Source of the DNA: Planctomycetota bacterium
GTDB lineage: Bacteria; Planctomycetota; UBA1135
DNA length: 10,641 bases
NCBI GenBank assembly: GCA_002400895.1
Contig: NVRO01000152.1
Coordinates: forward strand, 1 to 10,641
Reading direction: 5' to 3'
Shown here in pieces: positions 1 to 6,324 of this stretch; position 1 is the first letter of the stretch; every line of letters begins with the position of its first letter. The notes under the pieces are model-generated. The model made no database searches and had not been told where the DNA came from. It saw nothing but the letters and a program-made list of their open reading frames with translations. Position numbers and translations under genes: made by a program.

Positions 1-1319
1 CCGCGTGGTAACATCATGCTTTGCTTTGGTGTATAGCTGATGGAGATAATCATTATGGTATAGCTTATCGCCGGTACTACCTGGGTAGTTATTTTCTCAT
101 CCCCTTCTCCCCACCAGTTAGGACTGAGATTGCGGATGGAAAGACCGGTACTGACGAGGCGCCCGGGACCTTCAGCCACCAGCACCGACCAATCCAGTGG
201 TGGCCGCATTAGCAGATCTTTCTGCCCGTGCCAGCCTCCATGCAAGCGCAATGGGCGTGCTTCCCCTTCCTCGTAAACAACTCGCGTTTTCAATAACACT
301 TTGCGTCGACTCTCGTTGATAATCTCGATGCGTATCGCCTCGGAGAATGGCATCGGAATGAAATTGGCGAAAACAATGGAACCATCCTCTTCATGAACCA
401 CCTTGGTCAGCCAACTGTTGCTGGGGCTGGCACTTGGTCCGACTGCGAAAAAGTCCCCGAAAGGAATATCAACCTGGGCGGACTTCGACCTGTCAGCAAT
501 CACCCGCACTCGTAAACCACTCAATACCGAGCCGAAGTCCTTTATCAGGTGGGCATCCGGCATGGTTACCGTCACCGAGCGCACTGCCCCTGAACCATTG
601 ATGTTGATGTGTTGTTCAAGATTGGGTCGATAGCGACCTGAATAATTGGTAAAGCGACGCGGAAAACTGACGAACTCGCGGGCACCCAGTAAAGAGTTGA
701 TGAAATCAAGTTCCTCCTGCTGGTCGCTCAGAAGTTTGGCATTCAGGGAGGGCAAGCGGGTACCCGCAGGGTATTTGCGAATGCCCACGTGATAGTAGAG
801 GTTGTCGGCAGTGGTACAGACCTTGATGCTTCGGTCGAAGGGTAGCGGGACATATGAACTGTGTCCGTTTGCCTGGATTGAAGCCAGGGGCGGCTGAAAC
901 GACACGTGGCTGCCGTCGAATAGAGCTGTCATCGGTAAACGCAAACTCGGCTGGCTGTTGCCATCGACGAAAAACAAGATGTCACCGTTCGGGTTGCCTA
1001 CCCACAGACGCATGATGGAGCCTGCTTGCAGACATTCCGCCATTACGAATAGTTGCTCCTCGCCAAATTGTTCCTCGCGCAAATAGTTGCCACGATCCTT
1101 ATTGCTGAACCACGTATCTGCAATCTCTGCGTCGGTAGTGGAGGAGGGGTCAGTGGATGAGAATTGAATCAAGCTGACGCCTTCCAGCGGAGTCTCGGCG
1201 AGCAGAGTCAAGTCTCGGTACTCGGCCAACAAATCGGTGTAACTGAGTTTGAATGGCTCTTGCTCCTGGGGCAATGCAGCAGCCGACAGGAGCAGTAGCA
1301 GGGTGATGAGTACGTTCAC
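1..1319 (-). CDS. Secreted DUF2961 (GH172-type) glycoside hydrolase, C-terminus missing or disrupted
   Basis: This reading frame is open from a GTG at 1319 to the window edge, with an in-frame TGA 21 bases upstream, so GTG is the only plausible start. The first ~16 residues (MNVLITLLLLLSAAAL) look like a signal peptide. Family landmarks appear in order: a QFSS segment then WFSNKDRGNYLR near residues 55-80, RLWVGNPNGD with a following VDG near 105-120, PLPFDRS and YYHVGIRKYPAGT near 160-190, VDIPFGDFFAVGP near 295-310, and NWWGEGDEK at 401-409. This set is characteristic of DUF2961, which includes GH172 enzymes acting on fructofuranosides and arabinofuranosides; the substrate here cannot be read from sequence. 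After Lys409 (position 93) the expected YVDG and G-T-G-x-E-D segment is absent in every frame, so the end is either disrupted or an assembly artefact. The gene is divergent from the DUF423 gene. Family call is firm; integrity is doubtful. Confidence 0.85.
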   Translation of the reverse strand, partial: MNVLITLLLLLSAAALPQEQEPFKLSYTDLLAEYRDLTLLAETPLEGVSLIQFSSTDPSSTTDAEIADTWFSNKDRGNYLREEQFGEEQLFVMAECLQAGSIMRLWVGNPNGDILFFVDGNSQPSLRLPMTALFDGSHVSFQPPLASIQANGHSSYVPLPFDRSIKVCTTADNLYYHVGIRKYPAGTRLPSLNAKLLSDQQEELDFINSLLGAREFVSFPRRFTNYSGRYRPNLEQHININGSGAVRSVTVTMPDAHLIKDFGSVLSGLRVRVIADRSKSAQVDIPFGDFFAVGPSASPSNSWLTKVVHEEDGSIVFANFIPMPFSEAIRIEIINESRRKVLLKTRVVYEEGEARPLRLHGGWHGQKDLLMRPPLDWSVLVAEGPGRLVSTGLSIRNLSPNWWGEGDEKITTQVVPAISYTIMIISISYTPKQSMMLPR

Positions 1320-1410
1320 GGTAAGAAGTGTAGGTGTTCAGGTAGGACATGGCGAAGTGCAGCCGGCAGCATCCGACTTGAAACCGGACAAACTGAACCT
1401 AAAGCAGGAC
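1320..1410. promoter_or_regulatory. Divergent intergenic region between DUF2961 and DUF423 genes
   Basis: These 91 bases separate two divergently transcribed starts, so promoters for both directions would be expected here or slightly inside the genes. I see no convincing -35/-10 pair on either strand: a TTGAAA at 1378-1383 lacks a matching -10 at a useful distance from the ATG at 1411. No operator-like palindrome longer than six bases is visible. The promoter role is inferred from gene orientation only. Confidence 0.3.
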
Positions 1411-1788
1411 ATGTCAACTCGTCTCTTGGTTCACGGATTCTTCGCCGCCATGGTGGCAGTCACTTTGGGTGCCTTTGGCGCCCACGGGCTCAAGGAATTG
1501 GTATCGGAGCAGGCACTTACTACGTGGGAAACCGGGGTTCGTTATCACATGTATCACGCATTCGCCCTGATCGTGGCTGGCCTCGCCGCCCCCCACCTCG
1601 GTGCAAGCTCCGCGATTCTGGCGGGACGCTTCTTCAGTGTCGGAATCCTCTTGTTTTCCGGCTCTCTTTACGCCCTGGCACTAACCGGGATGAGCGCTCT
1701 TGGCGCCATTACCCCACTTGGTGGACTCGCCTTCATCGCCGGATGGTGGGTTTTGTTCAGATCGGCGCGGATATCCTGTAACACTTAA
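1411..1788 (+). CDS. DUF423 family small membrane protein
   Basis: This 125-residue protein matches DUF423 in length and landmarks. It has GAFGAHGL near residues 21-28, TGVRYHMYHAFAL near 41-53, LFSGSLYALALTG near 81-93 and ITPLGGLAFIAGW near 99-111. Four hydrophobic segments fill almost the whole chain, so it is an inner-membrane protein; the molecular function of the family is unknown. I chose the ATG at 1411 because it places the first helix right at the N-terminus, as the family expects. Upstream codons in frame encode an unrelated polar stretch overlapping the divergent gene. An AGGA lies only one base before this ATG, so initiation may not use a standard Shine-Dalgarno site. The stop codon shares its last base with the aconitase start (TAATG), which suggests co-transcription and translational coupling. 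Confidence 0.9.
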   Translation: MSTRLLVHGFFAAMVAVTLGAFGAHGLKELVSEQALTTWETGVRYHMYHAFALIVAGLAAPHLGASSAILAGRFFSVGILLFSGSLYALALTGMSALGAITPLGGLAFIAGWWVLFRSARISCNT

Positions 1789-3716
1789 TGGCACAAAACC
1801 TGGTTGAAAAGATAGTACAGAACTTCGCGGTCGGTTTAGCCGACGGCCAATTGGTGTATTGCGGTGACTATGTCTCGGTGCGCCCGCGCCACGTGATGAC
1901 CCACGACAACACCTCCGCGGTAATGATGAAGTTCGACGGACTCGGTGCTGCGGTAATGGATGATCCTGACCAAGCGGTATTCACCCTTGACCACAACGTC
2001 CAGGACACTTCAGAGCAGAACCTGGCCAAATACGCCGGAATCGAATCCTTTGCCAAACGCATGGGGGTTGATTTTTATCCCGCCGGACGCGGTATTGGTC
2101 ATCAAATCATGATTGAAGAGGGCTACGCCTGGCCCGGTACATTTGTGGTGGCATCAGACTCACACTCCAACGTTTACGGTGGAGTCGGCGCCCTCGGCAC
2201 TCCGGTGGTGCGCACCGACGCTGCCGCTTTGTGGGCAACTGGTGAAACATGGTGGCAGATTCCCCCCGTCACCAAAGTCATTTTCAGCGGCGAACTTCGG
2301 CCCGGGGTAAGTGGCAAGGATGTAATCGTGGCACTTTGTGGGGTTTACAACCAGGATGAGGTGCTCAACCATGCACTGGAGTTTTCCGGCCCCGGCGTGG
2401 CCACGCTTGATGTCGCCGCCCGGCTGACCATTTCCAACATGACTACCGAGTGGGGTGCACTGGCCGGAGTGTTTCCATGCGACGAGGTCACCGTTGCCTG
2501 GTATCGTGAGCAGCAGGGAACAAAACAACGGCTTAGTGCTGAGGCCATTGACCAACTGGCTTCCGGGGTTCTCACTGCCGACCACGACGCCAACTACGCG
2601 CAAATCATAGAAATGAATCTGGCAACGGTCATCCCGTGCATTTGCGGGCCACACTCGGTCAAGGTAATGGAACAAATCAGCAAGGTCGAAGCTGAGCATC
2701 GGCACATTGACAAGGCCTACCTGCTGTCCTGCACCAACGCACGAGTAGAAGATTTGGCTGCCGCCGCCACCGTCTTGAAAGGAAAGAAAGTTGCCGAGCA
2801 TGTCGACTTCTATCTGGCACCTGCATCCGACCAAGTGCGCAGCGAATCCGAGGCACGCGGTGATTGGCAAATATTGCTCGATTCCGGAGCCAAAGTGTTG
2901 CCCGCCGGCTGTGGTCCCTGCATTGGTCTTGGTGTAGGTTTGCTCGAAGCGGGTGAAGTAGGAATATCTGCCACCAACCGCAATTTCCGTGGACGCATGG
3001 GCTCCAAGGACGCCGAAGCCTACCTCGCATCCCCTGCGGTGGTCGCCGCCAGTGCGGCAGCCGGACATATCTGCGCTCCCCAGAATCTCAAGGGTGACGG
3101 ACCGAGCCACCAGCTGAGGGTTCCACCCCAAGCTGAAAAAACTGCCGTCGAAACCCCCATCCTTGACGGCTTCCCTGCCAGTTTGAGTGGCGAATTACTG
3201 TTTTGCAACGCCGACAACCTCAATACCGACGGAATTTATCCGGGTAAGTACACCTACCGCGAAGATTTGAGCAACGAAGAAATGGCGGCGGTAGCCATGG
3301 AAAATTACGACTCCGAGTTCCAATCGGTGGCACAAGAAGGTGACATCATGGTCAGCGGTTTCAACTTCGGCACCGGCTCCAGCCGCGAACAGGCGGCCAC
3401 CGCGCTCAAGTACCGAGGGATTTCCCTGGTGATCGCCGGTTCCTTTTCTGCTACCTACAAACGCAATGCCTTCAACAATGGCTATCTCCTGCTTGATTGC
3501 CCGACATTGGTTGAGTGGCTTCGTGGTGATGCTAGCGAGCAGGACAATGCAACTCTTAGCCGACGTACCGCACTGCGCGCCAACATTAATTTCCGTAACG
3601 GCACGATTACAGTCGGCGAGCACGAGTTTTCCTTCCCGGCACTGGGCCCAACTGCCCAGGAATTGGTGATTGCCGGCGGCTTGGAAAACCTGGTGCGCCA
3701 ACGCCTCGGACAATGA
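1788..3716 (+). CDS. Aconitate hydratase, Aquifex/homoaconitase type (single chain)
   Basis: This 642-residue [4Fe-4S] hydro-lyase should isomerise citrate/isocitrate or homocitrate/homoisocitrate in the cytoplasm. The large domain carries DHNVQ at 68-72 and SDSHSN at 123-128. The three cluster cysteines are Cys315 in SCTNA and Cys375/Cys378 in CGPC. The C-terminal swivel domain carries GTGSSREQ at 528-535 with the substrate-binding Arg533, followed by KRNAFNNG. Length and several long segments (MTHDN, GRGIGHQIMIEEG, GGVGALGTPVVRTDAA, TWWQIPP, NMTTEWGALAG) resemble fungal LYS4 homoaconitase and the bacterial 'Aquifex-type' aconitases, not the ~900-aa AcnA or AcnB. Substrate choice cannot be decided from the window because no citrate or homocitrate synthase or lysine gene lies beside it. 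It begins on the last base of the DUF423 stop, without a clear Shine-Dalgarno. No residue of the iron-sulfur or active site appears missing. Confidence 0.92.
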   Translation: MAQNLVEKIVQNFAVGLADGQLVYCGDYVSVRPRHVMTHDNTSAVMMKFDGLGAAVMDDPDQAVFTLDHNVQDTSEQNLAKYAGIESFAKRMGVDFYPAGRGIGHQIMIEEGYAWPGTFVVASDSHSNVYGGVGALGTPVVRTDAAALWATGETWWQIPPVTKVIFSGELRPGVSGKDVIVALCGVYNQDEVLNHALEFSGPGVATLDVAARLTISNMTTEWGALAGVFPCDEVTVAWYREQQGTKQRLSAEAIDQLASGVLTADHDANYAQIIEMNLATVIPCICGPHSVKVMEQISKVEAEHRHIDKAYLLSCTNARVEDLAAAATVLKGKKVAEHVDFYLAPASDQVRSESEARGDWQILLDSGAKVLPAGCGPCIGLGVGLLEAGEVGISATNRNFRGRMGSKDAEAYLASPAVVAASAAAGHICAPQNLKGDGPSHQLRVPPQAEKTAVETPILDGFPASLSGELLFCNADNLNTDGIYPGKYTYREDLSNEEMAAVAMENYDSEFQSVAQEGDIMVSGFNFGTGSSREQAATALKYRGISLVIAGSFSATYKRNAFNNGYLLLDCPTLVEWLRGDASEQDNATLSRRTALRANINFRNGTITVGEHEFSFPALGPTAQELVIAGGLENLVRQRLGQ

Positions 3717-3757
3717 GCGCGTTATTGAGTCCTCCCGGGTCAGCGTAGAATCAAACC

Positions 3758-5701
3758 ATGGCAGTCATTCGCCGTGCCCTCCTGGGGGCAATCGCCGGTC
3801 TCACCCTCGGCCTCACCTTCGGTTTGCTGGAAGGCGGTCTGGTTATTCATGCCCACTCCCTACGCTTTGCTGCACCACTGCTCGAAGCCATCAAGTTGGG
3901 TGTTGCATATGGAATGGTAGTGGCGCTACTGGTCGCAGTGGTTACCGCGCTCAGACCAAATTTCTTGTGGCATCACTCGCTCGCATTGGCGGCTGGTATT
4001 ACCATGACCTTGCTCGGTTCATATTGGATGGGCAAGGGCTTCGGCTGGTTTCCAAGCGGATGGCCAGCCTGGCTTGGCTCTGCCCTGGTGGGCTTTTTGG
4101 TCTTCAAGGCCAGCTGTAAAACAAGTCGGCGTCTCTTGAACATCGAATTGACATTTACTGCTGCGGTCGGTTTATTGCTGGTGCTCTTGGCTCCGAATCA
4201 GAGCGCCGGGCTCGACCGCAAGACAGTTGCTGCAGCTGACGACGCCCCCGACGTGGTAATCCTGCTGATAGACACCCTGCGTGCCGACCACCTCTCCTGT
4301 TACGGTTACCAACAACCAGGTCGCGATGGTGCAATCAGCCCGGTAATCGACCAACTGGCCGCCGAGGGTGCACTATTTGAAAACACCTACGCACAAGCAC
4401 CGTGGACCCGGCCATCGGTAGCATCACTGATGACCGGTCTTTATCCCACCAGCCACGACACCGTGACCATGTTCGACCGGATGCCGGACGAGTTGGAAAC
4501 CCTGGCCACTCTGCTGCACAGCCGTGGTTATCGCACCGCCGCCTTTTCGGCCAATGCCCAGGTCTCACCAAACTTCGGTTTCAATCGCGGCTTCGAGAAA
4601 TTCTGGACCGACGTTTCCTATTCGCTCCGCAACTATTGCGCCCTGAACCGATTGCGCAGCGAGCTGATTCATGGCTTGGTGGCGCTCGTCCCCAGCTTGA
4701 TGGAGGAATCCGAGGAAGGGAACCGGGAGCCGCGAGACCGTAAAAAGACTCGCAGTTCGGAAGCACGGCGACTCAACCAACAGGTTTACGACTGGCTTGA
4801 GCAAAACGATGGCGACTCCCGACCAAGTTTTATCTACGTGCAATACATTGACCCACACGACCCCTATGAAGCTCCAGCCGGATGGCAACCCGAAGACGTG
4901 CCCGGACTTTGGCAGGTCATGCAGTCGATTGATTTCGGCAGCTCTCACGATTCCCCACCGGTACCGCTGGAAGGCTCGGCCTTTCCCGTGCCCGATGAGA
5001 CTGCGGTTCGCCAACTTCTGGCCCACTACGATGCAGAAATCCGCTACTGTGATCAGGAAATCGGCAATTTGGTTGCGCGCCTCGAAGAGGACGGAATTCT
5101 CGGTCCCGAAGATTATCTGATTATTACCGCCGATCACGGCGAAGAGTTTTATGACCACACCCAATGGAAACACGGCCACTCCCTGTTCCAGGAAATGGTC
5201 AGTGTTCCGCTGATTCTGCGTGGTCCCGGCATTGATTCCCAGCGTATTCAAACACCGGTGCAGTTGGTCGACATCATGCCGACCATTGCGCACTGGACCG
5301 GCGCTTCCCTCAATTCCGCGTCCCACGGTCGCGACCTCGGTCCGCTGCTCGGAGTGCCAGCCCCGGCCAATCCGCTGCCAGTTTTCTTTGAGCGTCCCAA
5401 GGGTGCATTCCCGATGCAAGCGATACGGGTAGGCTCTCGCAAGCTGGTGCGGGTGACTAAAGCAGGGAGCGAGGATCCGGTCGCGTGGATGGAATTCGAT
5501 CTCGCTAGCGATCCTTACGAAAAACACAACCTTGCAGCTGAACGCGAACCGGACCCGGAACTCCGTTCGATTCTGGAAGAGTACATCGCGTCCTCCCTGG
5601 CGCTACGCACCGCAGAATCCGGTAAAACCGAATTACAAGGCGATTTAGCCGACGCGCTCGGCTACCTGGGATACATGGACGGAATCGAGGACGAAGAGTA
5701 G
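3758..5701 (+). CDS. Five-helix membrane enzyme with sulfatase/LtaS-like outer domain, Thr nucleophile
   Basis: This 647-residue protein has five hydrophobic segments at about 7-30, 41-65, 71-91, 101-119 and 131-147. An alkaline-phosphatase-superfamily domain follows from about 163, predicted to face the periplasm. Metal-site landmarks are Asp172 in LIDTLRADHL, Asp459-His460 in TADHGEE, and KHGH at 471-474. At the nucleophile position the sequence is APWTRPSVASLMTG, with Thr217 where a formylglycine sulfatase has Cys or Ser within C/S-x-P-x-R; the motif arginine is replaced by Val221. Threonine is the nucleophile in lipoteichoic-acid synthase and phosphoethanolamine transferases, and LtaS also has five helices before its catalytic domain. 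A phosphotransferase or phosphoesterase is therefore at least as likely as a sulfatase. Residues about 310-330 are a charged, Arg/Glu-rich insert. It follows the aconitase by 41 bases with no strong Shine-Dalgarno and may share its transcript. Family is firm; substrate unknown. Confidence 0.85.
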   Translation: MAVIRRALLGAIAGLTLGLTFGLLEGGLVIHAHSLRFAAPLLEAIKLGVAYGMVVALLVAVVTALRPNFLWHHSLALAAGITMTLLGSYWMGKGFGWFPSGWPAWLGSALVGFLVFKASCKTSRRLLNIELTFTAAVGLLLVLLAPNQSAGLDRKTVAAADDAPDVVILLIDTLRADHLSCYGYQQPGRDGAISPVIDQLAAEGALFENTYAQAPWTRPSVASLMTGLYPTSHDTVTMFDRMPDELETLATLLHSRGYRTAAFSANAQVSPNFGFNRGFEKFWTDVSYSLRNYCALNRLRSELIHGLVALVPSLMEESEEGNREPRDRKKTRSSEARRLNQQVYDWLEQNDGDSRPSFIYVQYIDPHDPYEAPAGWQPEDVPGLWQVMQSIDFGSSHDSPPVPLEGSAFPVPDETAVRQLLAHYDAEIRYCDQEIGNLVARLEEDGILGPEDYLIITADHGEEFYDHTQWKHGHSLFQEMVSVPLILRGPGIDSQRIQTPVQLVDIMPTIAHWTGASLNSASHGRDLGPLLGVPAPANPLPVFFERPKGAFPMQAIRVGSRKLVRVTKAGSEDPVAWMEFDLASDPYEKHNLAAEREPDPELRSILEEYIASSLALRTAESGKTELQGDLADALGYLGYMDGIEDEE

Positions 5702-5706
5702 AACGC

Positions 5707-6264
5707 TCAGTCGTCGAACTTGAGCCCCTTGACCAGCGGCTCATAGGTCATGAAATCGGTGTGGTGGACGATGAACGCTTCAGTGGTGCGCTTGACCAGA
5801 TTCCCTTCCCCGGCATGAGTAGCGATGATGTGACAAACCTCATCCGGCACCCCGCATTCCTGGGCCAAGCCGACCCCGGTGAAGGGGTGCCGTAAATATT
5901 GACCGCGACGAGATTGCACGCATTGGCCATCGACCTTGTCGTATTCGAGAAGTTTGCCGACATCGGCAAGAATCGCACCTGCCAACAGAGTGTCCTCATC
6001 AACCGGCAAATCATCTCCCATGAAATCGGCAATTTTGTCGGCGCTAACCTTGGCCAGATGAACCACCAGGCGTTTGTGCGCCATGAAGCTGACGGTGCAA
6101 CCGGGAACGTGCAGGGTGAAGGGTATTTCGAGGAGGTCACTGGGCTCTAGAGGACTGCGCTCAAATGCCAGCATCCAGGTGGACAAAGTTTGTTCACGCA
6201 GACCCTGATCCTTTATCCAGGTCAATTCAGGCCACAGTTCTTCAACTTGTTCGCGGGTTGCCAT
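5707..6264 (-). CDS. HD-domain protein with Ala in place of the HD histidine
   Basis: This 185-residue protein resembles small HD-domain phosphohydrolases. Visible landmarks are MAHKRLVVHLAK at 61-72 (first metal histidine region), GAILADVGKLLEY at 96-108, RHPFTG at 125-130, IIATHAGEG near 146-154 and IVHHTDF at 165-171. The segment 96-108 aligns with the usual L-L-H-D-(I/V)-G-K signature, but the histidine of the HD pair is Ala100; Asp101 is kept. The other likely ligands (His126, His150, Asp170) remain. HD proteins usually hydrolyse phosphate esters such as nucleotides or cyclic nucleotides, but the altered pair leaves activity open. No signal peptide is present, so it is probably cytoplasmic. 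It is the last gene of the minus-strand run, 60 bases after the M1 peptidase gene. It ends five bases from the stop of the convergent membrane enzyme. Its ATG lacks a clear Shine-Dalgarno. The biological substrate is unknown. Confidence 0.8.
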   Translation of the reverse strand: MATREQVEELWPELTWIKDQGLREQTLSTWMLAFERSPLEPSDLLEIPFTLHVPGCTVSFMAHKRLVVHLAKVSADKIADFMGDDLPVDEDTLLAGAILADVGKLLEYDKVDGQCVQSRRGQYLRHPFTGVGLAQECGVPDEVCHIIATHAGEGNLVKRTTEAFIVHHTDFMTYEPLVKGLKFDD

Positions 6265-6269
6265 GAAGC

Positions 6270-6311
6270 GGATTCTAGTTCCGCCGGAGGTAGTTCACCG
6301 AGAATCCTCGG
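6270..6311 (-). repeat. Overlapping inverted repeats upstream of the HD-domain gene
   Basis: A 7-base perfect inverted repeat pairs 6270-6276 with 6301-6307. A shorter 5-bp stem with a 4-base loop pairs 6298-6302 with 6307-6311. The two share bases and cannot form together in the minus-strand transcript. The arm at 6270-6276 lies 6-12 bases before the HD-gene ATG, where a ribosome would bind. There is no T-run after either hairpin, so neither resembles an intrinsic terminator. A regulatory role is speculative; arms this short can arise by chance. Confidence 0.3.
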
Positions 6312-6324
6312 CAGATTGCCGGAA

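Noticed and set aside
21..212. Small plus-strand open frame at the left edge
   Set aside because: Most of it is antisense to the conserved end of the DUF2961 frame, and its translation past position 100 is noise. The first ~90 bases remain unexplained on either strand.
1376..1411. TTGAAA at 1378-1383 as a -35 box for the DUF423-aconitase transcript
   Set aside because: No -10-like hexamer lies 16-18 bases downstream, and the resulting start would fall inside the coding region.
2160..3131. Long open frame (323 codons) on the minus strand inside the aconitase gene
   Set aside because: It is antisense to a clearly conserved enzyme, its translation is Cys/Gly-rich without domain landmarks, and codon structure of the plus strand explains its openness.
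4385..4445. Formylglycine sulfatase signature in the membrane enzyme
   Set aside because: The aligned residues are T-R-P-S-V, lacking the Cys/Ser that is converted to formylglycine and the following Arg.
4565..5527. Long open frame (320 codons) on the minus strand inside the membrane enzyme gene
   Set aside because: It is a mirror of the plus-strand codon bias, with no recognisable motif and no start signal; the plus-strand protein has catalytic motifs throughout.
5690..5730. Possible bidirectional terminator between the convergent genes
   Set aside because: Only five bases separate the stops. A GACGA/TCGTC pairing with a long loop is visible, but there is no GC-rich stem with a T-run on either strand.
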